A stretch of DNA of 64,000 nt from Sphingobacteriaceae bacterium (GCA_947463785.1 CANHRG010000004.1:79971-143970), one strand, 5' to 3'; counted from the first letter of the stretch, positions 8,194 to 18,148 are shown. Made by a program: numbers and translations. Notes: generated by a model from the sequence alone, not told the origin.

Positions 8194-10547
8194 CTAAGCT
8201 CTTCGGGCTCGAGTGTGATTAAACCTTCAGCAGGTTTTTTCTTCAAATTTCGTTTTTCCAAACTGAGCAAGAATGCGGGCAATAAGGTTAGATTAGAGAT
8301 TAGCGCAACCAAGAGCGTAATAGAAAGTAAAATGCCTAAAGATACCGTTCCACCGAAGGTTGATGCGGCAAAAATTCCAAATCCGAAGAACAAGATCATG
8401 GCCACATAAATCATACTCAAACCTGTTTCTTTAATGGTATCACTTACCACTTCAGAAATTGTCCAATTGGTATTTCGGAGCTCTTGGCGATAGCGGGTTA
8501 GGAAATAAATTGTTTGATCGGAGGCAATACCAAAAGCGATACTGAAAATTAAAATGGTAGAAGGTTTGAGTGGAATTCCGGCAAAACCCATGATACCTGC
8601 CGTTATAATCAAGGGCACAATATTCGGGATCAAGGAAATCAAGATCATTCGGCCGCCCCTAAAAAGCACCCACATCAGAATGGCGATCAGAGCTATAGCC
8701 AAAATCAAACTATCGCGTAAGTTTTTTACCAAATAATTGGTTCCCTTAACAAACATGATGCTCGAACCCGTCAATTCAACATCGTACCTTTCGGGATTGA
8801 AAATAGAATCAATTTGAGGTTCTATCTCCGTAATCAACTGATTCATTCGTTCTGAGCCCACATCGGCCATTTGGAAACTTATCCGGGTAACCTGACGATT
8901 GCTATCCAAGAAGTTTTTTAACAGGTTGCCTTCCTTATTTTTACCGGCGGAGTTGGCTGCATACGATAGAATGAAGTTTTTCTCCATCTCGTTAGGGATG
9001 CGATAAAAACTGGTGTCGCCACCATAAAATGCCTGAGAAGAAAACTTGAGTACTTCCACCAAGGAAACTGCCCGCGAAAACTCGGGGTAAGAGGTAATCA
9101 TCTCCTGTAAGCGATCAATTTTATTAATGACCGACAAACTCATAACTCCGTTTTTACGACGGGTATCCACGCTAACTTCCAACGGTAAAATGCCTTTAAA
9201 ATTTTCACTAAAGAAGCCCATATCTTGGTATATCGCGTCTTTCTGAGGCAAATCATCCACCACATAACCGTTTATTTTTATACGGCTTAGGCCGATACCA
9301 GCAACGATTAACAGCATAAGCGTTGAAGCATAAATCCAATTTCTGCGCTGATGAGCCAATACATCCAGTTTGGCTAATAATTTACTGATTAAAGGACTGC
9401 TTAAATGACGGGTATGCTTCAGATTAGGTGGAGGCAAGAAGCTGAAAATAATCGGGATCAGGCATAAACTCATTAGCCAAGTCGCAATTACACTTAACGA
9501 TGCAACAACACCAAACTGCATGAGTAATTCGCTATTGGTAAAATAGAGCACACCAAAGCCAATTGCGGTAGTTAGATTCGCAATCAGCGTAGTAATAGCA
9601 ATACGCTCAATTACAGTTTGCAATGCTTTTTGCTGATCGGTATGACGAGTATATTCATTGTGGTATTTATTGATAAGCAGAATACTATTCGGAATCCCAA
9701 TTACTACAATTAGCGGTGGTATTAAACCAGTAAGCAGCGTAATATCGTAGCCGAATAATACCAGGATACCCAAACTCCAAACTACCCCGATAAGCACAAC
9801 CAGTAATGGGAAAAAGACCGCTGAAAAAGAGCGGAAAAATAAAAATAATATCAGGGCTGCTACCGCGATGGATAGGCCAATAAATAAAGCAAATTCTTGC
9901 GAAACCTTATCCGATATAACCGTACGGATATAAGGTAAACCCGAGTAATGAATCGTTGTTTTATGTTTTAGACTGAAGGCTTCAGCCTGATCTACAATAG
10001 TTTGAATTACGCCAATACGATCTGAGGAATTCAAAACCGAATCGGTAAAGGTAATGGCCATTAAGGTGGCCTTCTTATCAGGATTGTAAACCAAGCCTTT
10101 ATAAAAAGGTAGATTAGCAATTTTAAGTTTAATGCTATCCATATCGGCCTGCGAAGCAACCGGCCAGGTGGCAACAGGCTTCACCATGAACTTTTTCTCT
10201 AGGGTGTCTTTCGAAAATTCAACAAGCTTACCCACAGATACCACTTGTTTGATACCCTCTATTTTTTGAATATCATCGTTGAGTTTAAGCCAGTCGTTAA
10301 ATAAATCGCGTTGAAACAGTTTATCAGACTGTATACCGAGTACCATCACACTACCGTCTTCGCCAAAGCGTGCCTTAAACTGATCGTAACGGATATATGC
10401 CGAATCGGTTAAGGGTAACATTTTGCCGGCATTGAAAGACAAACGGACTTTACTGCCCTGCCATGCCATTAATGCCGTAGCCAGCAGAAAAAAAGCTAGA
10501 AGTAAGTATCGCTTAGCTAAAATAAATCTGGACAGTTTTTCCCACAT
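8190..10547 (-). CDS. RND/MMPL-family exporter
   Basis: 785 residues with the duplicated RND layout: one N-terminal helix, a large periplasmic loop (about 35-205), five membrane helices (about 215-370), then a helix near 405, a second periplasmic loop and a final block of five helices (about 600-760). The sequences GIPNSILLINKYHNEY and IASDQTIYFLTRYRQE are the matching central segments of the two halves and resemble MMPL/HpnN-like exporters. Such proteins use the proton gradient to move lipids or hydrophobic compounds. No periplasmic adaptor or outer-membrane channel gene is adjacent, so the substrate cannot be inferred. Monocistronic. Confidence 0.85.
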   Translation of the reverse strand: MWEKLSRFILAKRYLLLAFFLLATALMAWQGSKVRLSFNAGKMLPLTDSAYIRYDQFKARFGEDGSVMVLGIQSDKLFQRDLFNDWLKLNDDIQKIEGIKQVVSVGKLVEFSKDTLEKKFMVKPVATWPVASQADMDSIKLKIANLPFYKGLVYNPDKKATLMAITFTDSVLNSSDRIGVIQTIVDQAEAFSLKHKTTIHYSGLPYIRTVISDKVSQEFALFIGLSIAVAALILFLFFRSFSAVFFPLLVVLIGVVWSLGILVLFGYDITLLTGLIPPLIVVIGIPNSILLINKYHNEYTRHTDQQKALQTVIERIAITTLIANLTTAIGFGVLYFTNSELLMQFGVVASLSVIATWLMSLCLIPIIFSFLPPPNLKHTRHLSSPLISKLLAKLDVLAHQRRNWIYASTLMLLIVAGIGLSRIKINGYVVDDLPQKDAIYQDMGFFSENFKGILPLEVSVDTRRKNGVMSLSVINKIDRLQEMITSYPEFSRAVSLVEVLKFSSQAFYGGDTSFYRIPNEMEKNFILSYAANSAGKNKEGNLLKNFLDSNRQVTRISFQMADVGSERMNQLITEIEPQIDSIFNPERYDVELTGSSIMFVKGTNYLVKNLRDSLILAIALIAILMWVLFRGGRMILISLIPNIVPLIITAGIMGFAGIPLKPSTILIFSIAFGIASDQTIYFLTRYRQELRNTNWTISEVVSDTIKETGLSMIYVAMILFFGFGIFAASTFGGTVSLGILLSITLLVALISNLTLLPAFLLSLEKRNLKKKPAEGLITLEPEELS

Positions 10548-10629
10548 GGTTTGGCGGTTTAATGGTTGTTTTGGCGGTGTAAAACTACAAATTTTCCTAA
10601 ATTGGCAGCAGCCGAATTAAATTAAGTAC

Positions 10630-11355
10630 ATGCTGCACAAAACCAGGGGGATTGTTTTTAAAACAACAAACTACGCAGAAAGTAGTGTTATTGTGCAGGT
10701 TTTTACCGAAAAACTTGGCCTGCAGTCGTACCTAATTAATGGGGTAAGGAAGCAAAAAGCCAAAATTACACTCAATATGCTGCAGCCCCTGCACCTGCTG
10801 GATATGGTGGTGTACCATAAGGCCAATGCCAATATTCAACGGGTATCAGAGATTCGGCAAATGCCGGTTTTTCAAAGTATTCCGTACGATATTATTAAAA
10901 GTAGTTTAACGATTTTTCTCAACGAAGTGATCTATAAAACAGTGCGTTTGGAAAGCAAAGATGAGTTGTTGTTTGACTTCCTGTATCACGCTATCGAACT
11001 ACTTGATCGAACAGAAAAGGGATTAGCTAATTTTCATTTGCACGTTTTAGTACGACTAACCCGTTTTTTAGGCTTTTTTCCTGATCAGTACTCCTACCGC
11101 GATAATGCTTATTTTGATTTAAAAAGTGGCGCCTTTAGCATGCAAATGCCCCCGCATAATTTCGTAATTGAACCCCCGCAAAGTCAGATTTGGTATCATT
11201 TAATTACCTGTTCTTTTGAAAATTTGGAAGAGTTGAACATCCATTCAACGAACAGAAAATTACTTCTGGAATACCTGCTGGATTATTACCGCCTGCACAC
11301 CGAGAATTTTGGTGAGATCCGCTCACAAACGGTACTGGCAGAATTATTTAGTTAA
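10630..11355 (+). CDS. recO: DNA repair protein RecO
   Basis: 241 residues. The N-terminal OB-fold begins MLHKTRGIVFKTTNYAESSVIVQVFTE, the standard RecO opening, and is followed by an all-helical domain. RecO loads RecA onto SSB-coated gaps together with RecR and anneals strands. The classical C-terminal zinc cysteines are not present, which is usual in Bacteroidota. It is divergent from the exporter and overlaps the end of the convergent kinase gene by 4 bp. Confidence 0.9.
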   Translation: MLHKTRGIVFKTTNYAESSVIVQVFTEKLGLQSYLINGVRKQKAKITLNMLQPLHLLDMVVYHKANANIQRVSEIRQMPVFQSIPYDIIKSSLTIFLNEVIYKTVRLESKDELLFDFLYHAIELLDRTEKGLANFHLHVLVRLTRFLGFFPDQYSYRDNAYFDLKSGAFSMQMPPHNFVIEPPQSQIWYHLITCSFENLEELNIHSTNRKLLLEYLLDYYRLHTENFGEIRSQTVLAELFS

Positions 11356-12473
11356 CCAATTAATGGATTATCAGGCACTTTCTGTTTTTTGCTCAAGGGT
11401 AAAGTAAACCAGAATGTAGAACCTGCTCCTTCCTTACTTTCAACGCCGATATCCCCTTTGTGCCGTTTTACAATTTCTGAAGAGATAAAAAGCCCCAAGC
11501 CTAGGCCTGAAAATTTTTGTGAGGACTCTTGCACCCTAAAAAAACGATCGAAGATGTAATGAATCTTGTCCGCAGGAATACCAATGCCGAAATCAGTAAT
11601 TGAAATTTTAAGGAAATCGTACTCTTTCTCTAAATGGATTAATACTCGGTCGGCCTCTGGAGAATATTTGATCGCATTAGACAAAAAATTAATAATTACC
11701 TGTTCAATGCGGTGCTTATCCGCACAAATTGCTACATCTGTTGCTCCAGAAATTACAATTTTATGCGAATTGGAATGGTGTTGTATTTGATCCACACAAT
11801 CTCGTACTACTTCATCTATGCAAAAATCTGTAGAACTAAAAATCATTTTACCCGCGTGTATTTTTGTCACATCTAATAAGTCCTCTACTAAATCTGTGAG
11901 CTTGTTTACCTGTTTGTTGGCTTTTTCTATAAAGGTTTTGACCTGACTGGAATGTGCATCGCTAAGTGTAAGGCGTTCAACAATTTGTAATGCAGCTTTC
12001 ATACTAGTAATAGGCGTTTTCAATTCATGACTTGCTACGCTCATAAATTCATCCTTTTTCAGCATCAAAATTTTAGTAGCCTGCTGCGCTAATTCCTGAT
12101 CGGTGATGTCAGTTAAGCTGCCTATATAACCAGCAAAATCTGGATTGTACAATACATTACCCTGGCTCAACACCCAACGGTACTGCCCGTCGGCTCTACG
12201 CACTCTAAATTTTGACTGAAATGGCGTTCGTTTTTCAAATGCCGACATAAAAATTCCGATTTCTTTATCACGGTCATCTGGATGCACCGCATTACCCCAA
12301 CCAAATCCCAAGCTTTCTTCAAAAGTCATTGCGGTAAAATCTACCCAGGTTTTATTCACATAAGTGGCTGAGCCCTGCGTATCTACTTTCCAAATCATTA
12401 TTGGAATTAAATCCGCTAAATCAGTAAAATGATCTTCCCGAATTCTCCGTTGAATTGGATTAATATCTTCCAT
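11352..12473 (-). CDS. Soluble PAS-domain sensor histidine kinase
   Basis: 373 residues with no membrane helix. A PAS/PAC module occupies about residues 15-132 (IMIWKVDTQGSATYVNKTWV, then RRADGQYRWVLSQG). The HisKA domain follows with the phospho-acceptor H149 in SVASHELKTPITS. The HATPase domain has N box INFLSNAIKYSP (about 261-272), G1 DFGIGIPADKI and G2 GLGLGLFIS. The kinase is therefore complete and cytoplasmic. A lone receiver protein is encoded 98 bp upstream on the same strand and is the likely partner. The stimulus is unknown. Confidence 0.92.
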   Translation of the reverse strand: MEDINPIQRRIREDHFTDLADLIPIMIWKVDTQGSATYVNKTWVDFTAMTFEESLGFGWGNAVHPDDRDKEIGIFMSAFEKRTPFQSKFRVRRADGQYRWVLSQGNVLYNPDFAGYIGSLTDITDQELAQQATKILMLKKDEFMSVASHELKTPITSMKAALQIVERLTLSDAHSSQVKTFIEKANKQVNKLTDLVEDLLDVTKIHAGKMIFSSTDFCIDEVVRDCVDQIQHHSNSHKIVISGATDVAICADKHRIEQVIINFLSNAIKYSPEADRVLIHLEKEYDFLKISITDFGIGIPADKIHYIFDRFFRVQESSQKFSGLGLGLFISSEIVKRHKGDIGVESKEGAGSTFWFTLPLSKKQKVPDNPLIG

Positions 12474-12571
12474 AAAAAATCACAATAAAAGTTAAACGAT
12501 ACTGTTTAACTTTTGTTTTCAGTATGTCGATAAAAAAATACAACCTATACTAAAAAAGATACATCTGGTGC

Positions 12572-12934
12572 TTAGTGAATACCTGCAGCGCTTACCGCAT
12601 TTTCCAACTCTTTGATGTCGAAGGGTTTTGCTAAAAATGAATCAGCACCTGCTTCCTGAGCCAATTTTTTAATGTCGTTATTTGCAGAGAAATAGATTAA
12701 AGGAATTTTTCTCAGTTCAGGATCGTTTTTCAACTGTTGTGTAGCAACAATTCCGCCACAATCGGGAATCCAGTTATCCATTAAAATGAGGTCTGGTTGA
12801 ATTTCACGAATGGTTTTTACGATTTCGTTACAGTTGGTACGGGTATATACTTGCCAGCCCAGTTCACTTAAAATATACTCACAAATGGATAGTATGTCAG
12901 TATCGTCATCACAAATAAGAATACGCTTTGCCAT
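12572..12934 (-). CDS. Single-domain response regulator (CheY-like receiver)
   Basis: 120 residues consisting only of a receiver domain: acidic pocket DDDTD (about 9-13), phospho-acceptor D53 in LILMDNWIPD, switch serine near residue 83 in PLIYFSANND, and K103 in LAKPFD. There is no output domain, so it must signal by protein contact or phosphotransfer. It precedes the PAS histidine kinase on the same strand with a 98-bp gap, suggesting a two-component pair. Confidence 0.9.
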   Translation of the reverse strand: MAKRILICDDDTDILSICEYILSELGWQVYTRTNCNEIVKTIREIQPDLILMDNWIPDCGGIVATQQLKNDPELRKIPLIYFSANNDIKKLAQEAGADSFLAKPFDIKELENAVSAAGIH

Positions 12935-12994
12935 AACCTAATGTTTGATGTTTATACATCAAAATCTGTACCGCAATGCTAAAAGAGTAAACTA

Positions 12995-13762
12995 CTAAAC
13001 CTCGTGAAGAAAATAGCTATTATCAAAGCGGATACGGGGACCATAAACCCCATTGGCGCCACGCTTGCCGGCACTGATCACCATACAAACTTTGGCCGTA
13101 CGCGGTAAACCAAGTAGTTTCCGTACCCGCACTCCGTCCATTCCTTCCATCGGACAAGAATCGTAACCTGCTGCCCTCAAGGCCAGCATCAAATTTTGAC
13201 AAGCCAATGCGGTACTTTTTTGTGCCCAAGTTTCGAGTTCGGCAGAGGAGGTGGGAATGCGGGGAGTTACTTCTTTTAAGCCCCTGAAGTACACGAAAAG
13301 TTTCTTAAAGAATCCCATTACGTTTAAAAACCCAAGCGAATAGGCTAAAATAACCACCTTGTTGTAGTATTGGTATCCGGCACCTTTTTCTCCATTTTTG
13401 GTGAGCAGATCCAGCATTCGAGTTCGGTTAATTCGCCAGTAATCCGGACGGGCAACGGCCACCACCAACTCCTGGGCTGTTCTGGCTGCAGGTTGCGATA
13501 AACACAAACGAACCAACTCCGCTTTCTTCTCAGGAGAGCGTACCCAAAAAAATTCCCAGGTTTGAAGATTAGAAGAATTGGGTGCCAACAGTGCCAAGTC
13601 TAGGCATTCACGCATTACCGATTCTGGAATCGGAGTATCATCGTAAACTCGAATACTTCTGCGGCTATTCACTACAGCCTTAAAGGCTTCAAAATCGGTA
13701 GCAACAGCAGGTTCAGTATAATTCAGCTCCGGAACTTTAGAAAAAATATCGGCTTTAGCCAT
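12995..13762 (-). CDS. Nitroreductase-family FMN oxidoreductase
   Basis: 255 residues. The N-terminal FMN phosphate motif VVNSRRSIRVYDD and LLAPNSSNLQTWEF, and the later CQNLMLALRAAGYDSCPMEGMD, are family hallmarks. Members reduce nitro compounds, quinones or flavins with NAD(P)H in the cytoplasm. The segment around residues 120-165 contains a hydrophobic insertion (ILAYSLGFLNVMGFFKKLFVYF) that is longer than in short members. No operon partner is obvious; the response regulator lies downstream after about 60 bp. Confidence 0.88.
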   Translation of the reverse strand: MAKADIFSKVPELNYTEPAVATDFEAFKAVVNSRRSIRVYDDTPIPESVMRECLDLALLAPNSSNLQTWEFFWVRSPEKKAELVRLCLSQPAARTAQELVVAVARPDYWRINRTRMLDLLTKNGEKGAGYQYYNKVVILAYSLGFLNVMGFFKKLFVYFRGLKEVTPRIPTSSAELETWAQKSTALACQNLMLALRAAGYDSCPMEGMDGVRVRKLLGLPRTAKVCMVISAGKRGANGVYGPRIRFDNSYFLHEV

Positions 13763-13869
13763 AGTACTATTAGTTTGGTGTGCACCCTAAAGTACACAAT
13801 AGCATTTGTTTTTCAAGTAATTTCATAATAAGTTTAACCGTAATTCTTAAGCATAAACTTGAACCAGAG

Positions 13870-15234
13870 ATGAAAAATTCTTGTCTACTTATTTTAGTGT
13901 TAGCCCTACTCGTGAGTTGTATCCAGAAATCTACTAATGACAGCCGGTACCAACCCAAGGAGTACGTTGAACTTCAACATCCCGAATGGTCAAAAAATGC
14001 GACAATTTATGAAGTAAATGTTCGTCAATATACCCCAGAAGGCACTTTCAAGGCATTTGAAAGTCATTTGCCAAGGCTAAAAAAAATGGGGATAGACATT
14101 ATCTGGTTAATGCCTATTCATCCCATTGGTATGGAAAAAAGGAAAGGAACCCTTGGTAGCGAATACTCTGTAAAAGATTATTACGGGGTAAATCCAGAAT
14201 ATGGAACAAAAGAAGATTTTAAAGCTTTAGTAGATAAGATACACAGTATGGGTATGTACGTCATATTGGATTGGGTAGGTAATCATTCTGCTTGGGATAA
14301 TCCACTAGCCAAAGAACATCCGGATTGGTACACCAAAACCAAGGGTGGCGATTTTCAGCCCACACCGTGGTACGACTGGAGCGATGTAATCGATTTTGAC
14401 TACAATAAACCAGAAATGCGAAAATACATGACCGATGCCATGAAATATTGGGTAAAAGATTTGGATGTAGATGGGTATCGATGTGATGTAGGTGGATTCA
14501 TCCCAGTAGATTTCTGGGAAAATGTACGAACCGAATTAGACGAAATCAAACCTGTTTTTATGCTTGCTGAATGGGAATCGAGAGATCTGCATAAAAAGGC
14601 TTTTGACATGACCTATGCCTGGAGTTTGTTCAAAGAACTTGAAAAAGCAACCAAAGGCCAAACCGGCGGGCTGGTGGAGTACATGGCTCACGATGTGAAC
14701 ACCTTCCCAAGAAATGCTTACCGAATGACCTTTACAGATAACCACGATATGAATTCATGGTACAATACCCCTTTTATCAATTTTGGTGATGGATTAAAAG
14801 CGGCAATGGTTTTCACCTGTACCGTAAACGGCATGCCTTTGGTTTATAGCGGACAGGAAGCCGGTTTAAATAAATCACTCAAATTCTTCGATAAAGACGA
14901 AATCGAGTGGAAAGACCACGAATTTTACGACTTTTTTCAAAAACTATTTGAACTAAAACACAAGAATCAAGCTTTGTGGAATGGTGCCTGGGGCGGTGAA
15001 ATGGTACGAATAGACAACGATAAACCCCAACACGTAATTTCATTTGTACGAGAGAAGAACAAACAAGTAGTACTTCCAATAATCAATTTCAGTGCTGAAA
15101 CCCAACAGGTAAAACTTCAAGATACCTACTACGCCGGAACTTATACCGAGCTGTTCAGCAATAAAACGTATACGCTTGAAGGCGGCGATGTACTAAGTCT
15201 AGCCCCTTGGAGCTACTTGGTTTTGTACAAATAG
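13870..15234 (+). CDS. GH13 alpha-amylase-family lipoprotein
   Basis: From the ATG at 13870 the protein has 454 residues with a lipoprotein signal ending LLVSC (C17). All four GH13 regions are intact: DWVGNHSAW (134-142), DGYRCDVGG with nucleophile D206, LAEWES with acid/base E234, and TFTDNHD (288-293). It is therefore expected to cleave or rearrange alpha-glucans at the cell surface or in the periplasm. The catalytic barrel is followed by a short C-terminal beta domain. There is no SusCD pair next to it, so it is not part of a visible polysaccharide utilisation locus. A longer reading from 13780 lacks a signal at its N-terminus. Confidence 0.92.
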   Translation: MKNSCLLILVLALLVSCIQKSTNDSRYQPKEYVELQHPEWSKNATIYEVNVRQYTPEGTFKAFESHLPRLKKMGIDIIWLMPIHPIGMEKRKGTLGSEYSVKDYYGVNPEYGTKEDFKALVDKIHSMGMYVILDWVGNHSAWDNPLAKEHPDWYTKTKGGDFQPTPWYDWSDVIDFDYNKPEMRKYMTDAMKYWVKDLDVDGYRCDVGGFIPVDFWENVRTELDEIKPVFMLAEWESRDLHKKAFDMTYAWSLFKELEKATKGQTGGLVEYMAHDVNTFPRNAYRMTFTDNHDMNSWYNTPFINFGDGLKAAMVFTCTVNGMPLVYSGQEAGLNKSLKFFDKDEIEWKDHEFYDFFQKLFELKHKNQALWNGAWGGEMVRIDNDKPQHVISFVREKNKQVVLPIINFSAETQQVKLQDTYYAGTYTELFSNKTYTLEGGDVLSLAPWSYLVLYK

Positions 15235-15236
15235 CA

Positions 15237-15749
15237 TTAGCGGCCAAAATCATCCTGAACACGAACAATATCGTTTTCATCTGATGGATTGGCTGCATCT
15301 GTATGTTGCCAGATTTCTGCAATAATACCCCAGCCGTCTAAACCTACCAAACGGTGGCGTTCACCCTGCTGCAAGGTAATGGTATCGCCTGTTTGCAAGG
15401 TTTTCAATTCACCTTCCTCGTCGGTAGGGCTGGTTTTAACGCCAACGGTTCCTTCCACTACCGTCCAAATCTCAGCACGGCGGAAATGGTATTGCCAGGA
15501 TAAGCGAGTGTGTGGTGCTACCAGTAATATTTTGGGGCTCAGTTTTCCGGATATCCGCAATTGATCCACATCCAGACCGCCGAAATAGAAATCGGCAAAA
15601 GCTTGTGCCTGCTCTTCATTGATTACAAAAAAACCACCCCATGGTCGTTCTTGATCAAGTTTATCGATCTGAAAACCTTGGTCTTCTAGTTTTTGTTGTG
15701 TGGATTGAAATAGTGCTGATTTTTGGTTCAATTGCTCGGAAGTTGACAT
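15237..15749 (-). CDS. Cupin-domain protein, mannose-6-phosphate isomerase-like
   Basis: 170 residues. The core is a cupin barrel: LVAPHTRLSWQYHFRRAEIWTVVEG supplies metal-binding H and E residues, and TLQQGERHRLVGL the second histidine motif. The sequence PWGGFFVINEEQAQAFADFYFGG before it is typical of a Bacteroidota family often labelled phosphoheptose isomerase or type II phosphomannose isomerase. The exact substrate is not shown by the sequence. It is convergent with the GH13 lipoprotein gene, two bases apart. Confidence 0.75.
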   Translation of the reverse strand: MSTSEQLNQKSALFQSTQQKLEDQGFQIDKLDQERPWGGFFVINEEQAQAFADFYFGGLDVDQLRISGKLSPKILLVAPHTRLSWQYHFRRAEIWTVVEGTVGVKTSPTDEEGELKTLQTGDTITLQQGERHRLVGLDGWGIIAEIWQHTDAANPSDENDIVRVQDDFGR

Positions 15750-15883
15750 GTTTAGTGGTATAGAATAACGACCAAATTAACGAATTGAGCACACATTTTG
15801 CATACTTACCAACATTTATTAGTAAGTAATTGGATCAGTCTAGCACTCTTTTTTGCTAGCTTGTACTTGTAAATCAGCTAATT

Positions 15884-17227
15884 ATGAGTTCAAACACAGA
15901 ACTAAATCGTTTCATGAGCCGGGTAATTGCCCGTAACCCAAACGAACCCGAATTTTTGCAAGCAGTGCAAGAAGTGGCGGAAACACTGATCCCATTTATT
16001 CAGGATCACAAAATTTATCAGGAAACAGCTATTCTGGATCGGATGACCGAACCTGAGCGGGTTCTGATATTTCGGGTACCTTGGCAAGATGATAAAGGGA
16101 ACTTCCGCATCAACAGAGGTTTTAGAATACAAATGAATAGCGCCATAGGCCCTTACAAAGGCGGACTGCGCTTTCACCCTTCGGTAAACTTGAGTATCCT
16201 GAAATTTCTTGCCTTTGAGCAGGTTTTTAAAAATAGTCTTACTTCCCTGCCCATGGGTGGTGGTAAAGGTGGATCAGATTTCGATCCGAAAGGAAAATCA
16301 GACCATGAAGTGATGCGGTTTTGCCAAAGTTTCATGACCGAATTGTTCCGTCATATTGGTTCAGACACCGACGTTCCGGCAGGTGATATAGGTGTTGGAG
16401 GACGAGAAATTGGATTTTTATTCGGCCAATACAAACGATTAACTAATGAATTTACAGGTGTACTAACCGGGAAAGGATTAAGCTATGGAGGTTCACTCAT
16501 CCGACCCGAAGCCACTGGCTATGGTTGCGTCTATTTTCTACAAGAAATGCTCGCTACCCGCGGTGAAGGCTTAACAGGAAAAACCATTTGCGTATCTGGT
16601 TCAGGAAACGTAGCTCAATATGCCATCGAAAAATGCATCGAATTGGGAGGTAAAGTTATTACCGCATCCGATTCAGATGGATTTATTTACGATAAAGATG
16701 GTTTTAACGCCGAAAAACTGGCTTTCTTAATGGAGTTAAAGAATGAGAAAAGAGGCCGTATTAAAGAATATGCCGATAAATACAACTGTGAATACCATGC
16801 CGGCAAAAAGCCCTGGATTATCCCTTGTAGCATCGCACTTCCGTGTGCAACCCAAAATGAACTGGATCTTCCATCGGCTGAAGAATTGATTAAAAATGGG
16901 CTAATTGCGGTAGCCGAAGGCGCAAATATGCCAACTACGCTCGAAGCCACCGAGCTATTCATACAAAAGGGAGTTTTGTTTGCCCCCGGAAAAGCATCTA
17001 ATGCAGGTGGCGTTGCAACCTCCGGTTTAGAAATGAGCCAAAACTCCTTACGACTAAGCTGGACCAGAAAAGAAGTGGATGAACGCCTGTTGACAATCAT
17101 GCAAAACATTCATCAATCTTGTGTAGAGTTTGGACAGAACGGTACTCAAATTAACTATGTGAAGGGAGCAAACATTGCTGGCTTTGTTAAAGTAGCCAAT
17201 GCCATGTTGGCGCAGGGGTGTGTATAA
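15884..17227 (+). CDS. gdhA: NADP-specific glutamate dehydrogenase
   Basis: 447 residues, the standard length for the hexameric bacterial enzyme. Substrate-site motifs are GGLRFHPSVN and PMGGGKGGSDFDPKG (catalytic lysines), PAGDIGVGGREIGF, and the Rossmann glycine pattern VSGSGNVAQYA (about residues 236-246), which with the following serine fits NADP use. It assimilates ammonium onto 2-oxoglutarate. Start MSSNTELNRF is preceded by a short AT-rich leader. Monocistronic, with the beta-barrel gene convergent downstream. Confidence 0.96.
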   Translation: MSSNTELNRFMSRVIARNPNEPEFLQAVQEVAETLIPFIQDHKIYQETAILDRMTEPERVLIFRVPWQDDKGNFRINRGFRIQMNSAIGPYKGGLRFHPSVNLSILKFLAFEQVFKNSLTSLPMGGGKGGSDFDPKGKSDHEVMRFCQSFMTELFRHIGSDTDVPAGDIGVGGREIGFLFGQYKRLTNEFTGVLTGKGLSYGGSLIRPEATGYGCVYFLQEMLATRGEGLTGKTICVSGSGNVAQYAIEKCIELGGKVITASDSDGFIYDKDGFNAEKLAFLMELKNEKRGRIKEYADKYNCEYHAGKKPWIIPCSIALPCATQNELDLPSAEELIKNGLIAVAEGANMPTTLEATELFIQKGVLFAPGKASNAGGVATSGLEMSQNSLRLSWTRKEVDERLLTIMQNIHQSCVEFGQNGTQINYVKGANIAGFVKVANAMLAQGCV

Positions 17228-17262
17228 GTGAAAAACAAAAAATAAAAGAAGTTAGGGTTGGT

Positions 17263-17880
17263 TTAGAATCTGAACCCGATAGATAATGTTAGTGCATTAT
17301 TTTTTAACCTTTGGTTACCCCAAATAATTGCCTCTTTATCCTCCATCTGAATTGCATTAGTTAAGCCCGCCTGATAACGTGCCCCCACGATAAATTTATC
17401 CATGAGCGTATAATCAATTCCAACTATTGCGGCTAACTCCGTAGATTTTACATCTGGTTTAATCTCTGGTTCATCAACAGAAGTAGAATCTCCCATACTA
17501 TACTCATTTTCTTCAATTCTTTTAGTTGAAGTATGAACAGAAAGTTGTGGGCCAGCAAAAAGACCCAAATTCTCGATAGAATACTTAAACAAAACCGGCA
17601 TTGAAAGATAGTTATATCTCTCTTTTACATCCTCCGTTTTCCAGCCCATTTGAGAAAAATTTAACTCAGATTGTAAGGACACTTTATCCTTTAAAGAAAA
17701 GTTGACAAACCCTCCAACATTAATCCCTGCCCTGCCTGATGGAGAGAGTTTCCATCCATCCAAACTAATATCTGCATTAGCTAAATTGATACCAGCTCTA
17801 ATACCATAGGTTGTTTGTGACTTAGCGCTTAAGGTGAAGATGGTGAATAAAAGTAGTAGTAAAATTGGTTTAGTTTTCAT
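17263..17880 (-). CDS. Outer-membrane beta-barrel protein (porin family)
   Basis: 205 residues. A signal peptide (MKTKPILLLLLFTIFTLSAKSQ) precedes a series of alternating amphipathic strands: TYGIRAGINLANADI, GGFVNFSLKDKVSLQSELNFSQMG, LSMPVLFKYSIE, and a C-terminal strand ending LSIGFRF with terminal phenylalanine, the outer-membrane insertion signal. It matches the OMP_b-brl_2/PorT-like small barrels of Bacteroidota. Function unknown. It is the last host gene before the genomic island. Confidence 0.85.
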   Translation of the reverse strand: MKTKPILLLLLFTIFTLSAKSQTTYGIRAGINLANADISLDGWKLSPSGRAGINVGGFVNFSLKDKVSLQSELNFSQMGWKTEDVKERYNYLSMPVLFKYSIENLGLFAGPQLSVHTSTKRIEENEYSMGDSTSVDEPEIKPDVKSTELAAIVGIDYTLMDKFIVGARYQAGLTNAIQMEDKEAIIWGNQRLKNNALTLSIGFRF

Positions 17881-17999
17881 TGTATTGTTTTTGGTGTAAT
17901 ACTAAGTTAAACAATAAATGTGAAATAGAATTGATTGCTTTTAGCCCGGTTCCCAGCTAAATGGTAATGCTGACTATACCCCAATAACGCTGTAAAACA

Positions 18000-18086
18000 A
18001 AAAAAGCACCTACATCTACTGTAAGTGCTTTTCAACTGTGGAGGCTACTGGATTCGAACCAGTGACCCTCTGCTTGTAAGGCAGAT
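18000..18086 (-). repeat. attL: displaced tRNA-Val 3' fragment with its terminator
   Basis: These 87 bp repeat 36584-36670 with two mismatches (at 18016 and 18033); 18034-18086 is a 53-bp perfect match. On the minus strand it holds the tRNA-Val 3' half from the anticodon stem to the end of the acceptor, then a hairpin terminator (AAAAGCACTTACA / TGTAGGTGCTTTT, 18000-18031). Homology to the tRNA stops after 18086, so this is a truncated, non-functional tRNA end displaced by integration. Confidence 0.93.
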
Positions 18087-18130
18087 AAGATCGTGCTTTC
18101 TGGCTAGCTTTAAAGGCTATTTTGGTCTTT

Positions 18131-18148
18131 GTGCAAAGTGTGTGCAAA
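18131..18148 (+). promoter_or_regulatory. Candidate integrase arm-type sites, left end
   Basis: Two copies of GTGCAAA start at 18131 and 18142 (11 bp apart), just inside attL. A matching pair TTGCAAA with the same 11-bp step lies inside the right end at 36502-36519. Both pairs are followed by A-rich ACCA. Confidence 0.45.

Noticed and set aside
15820..15880. CTAGCA...TGCTAG hairpin ahead of gdhA as a riboswitch
   Set aside because: A 6-bp stem with an A/T loop and no larger conserved architecture; too weak to call.
18039..18113. A second tRNA-Val gene
   Set aside because: Only the 3' half matches; after 18086 the sequence no longer pairs as a D arm or acceptor 5' strand, so it is the displaced fragment.
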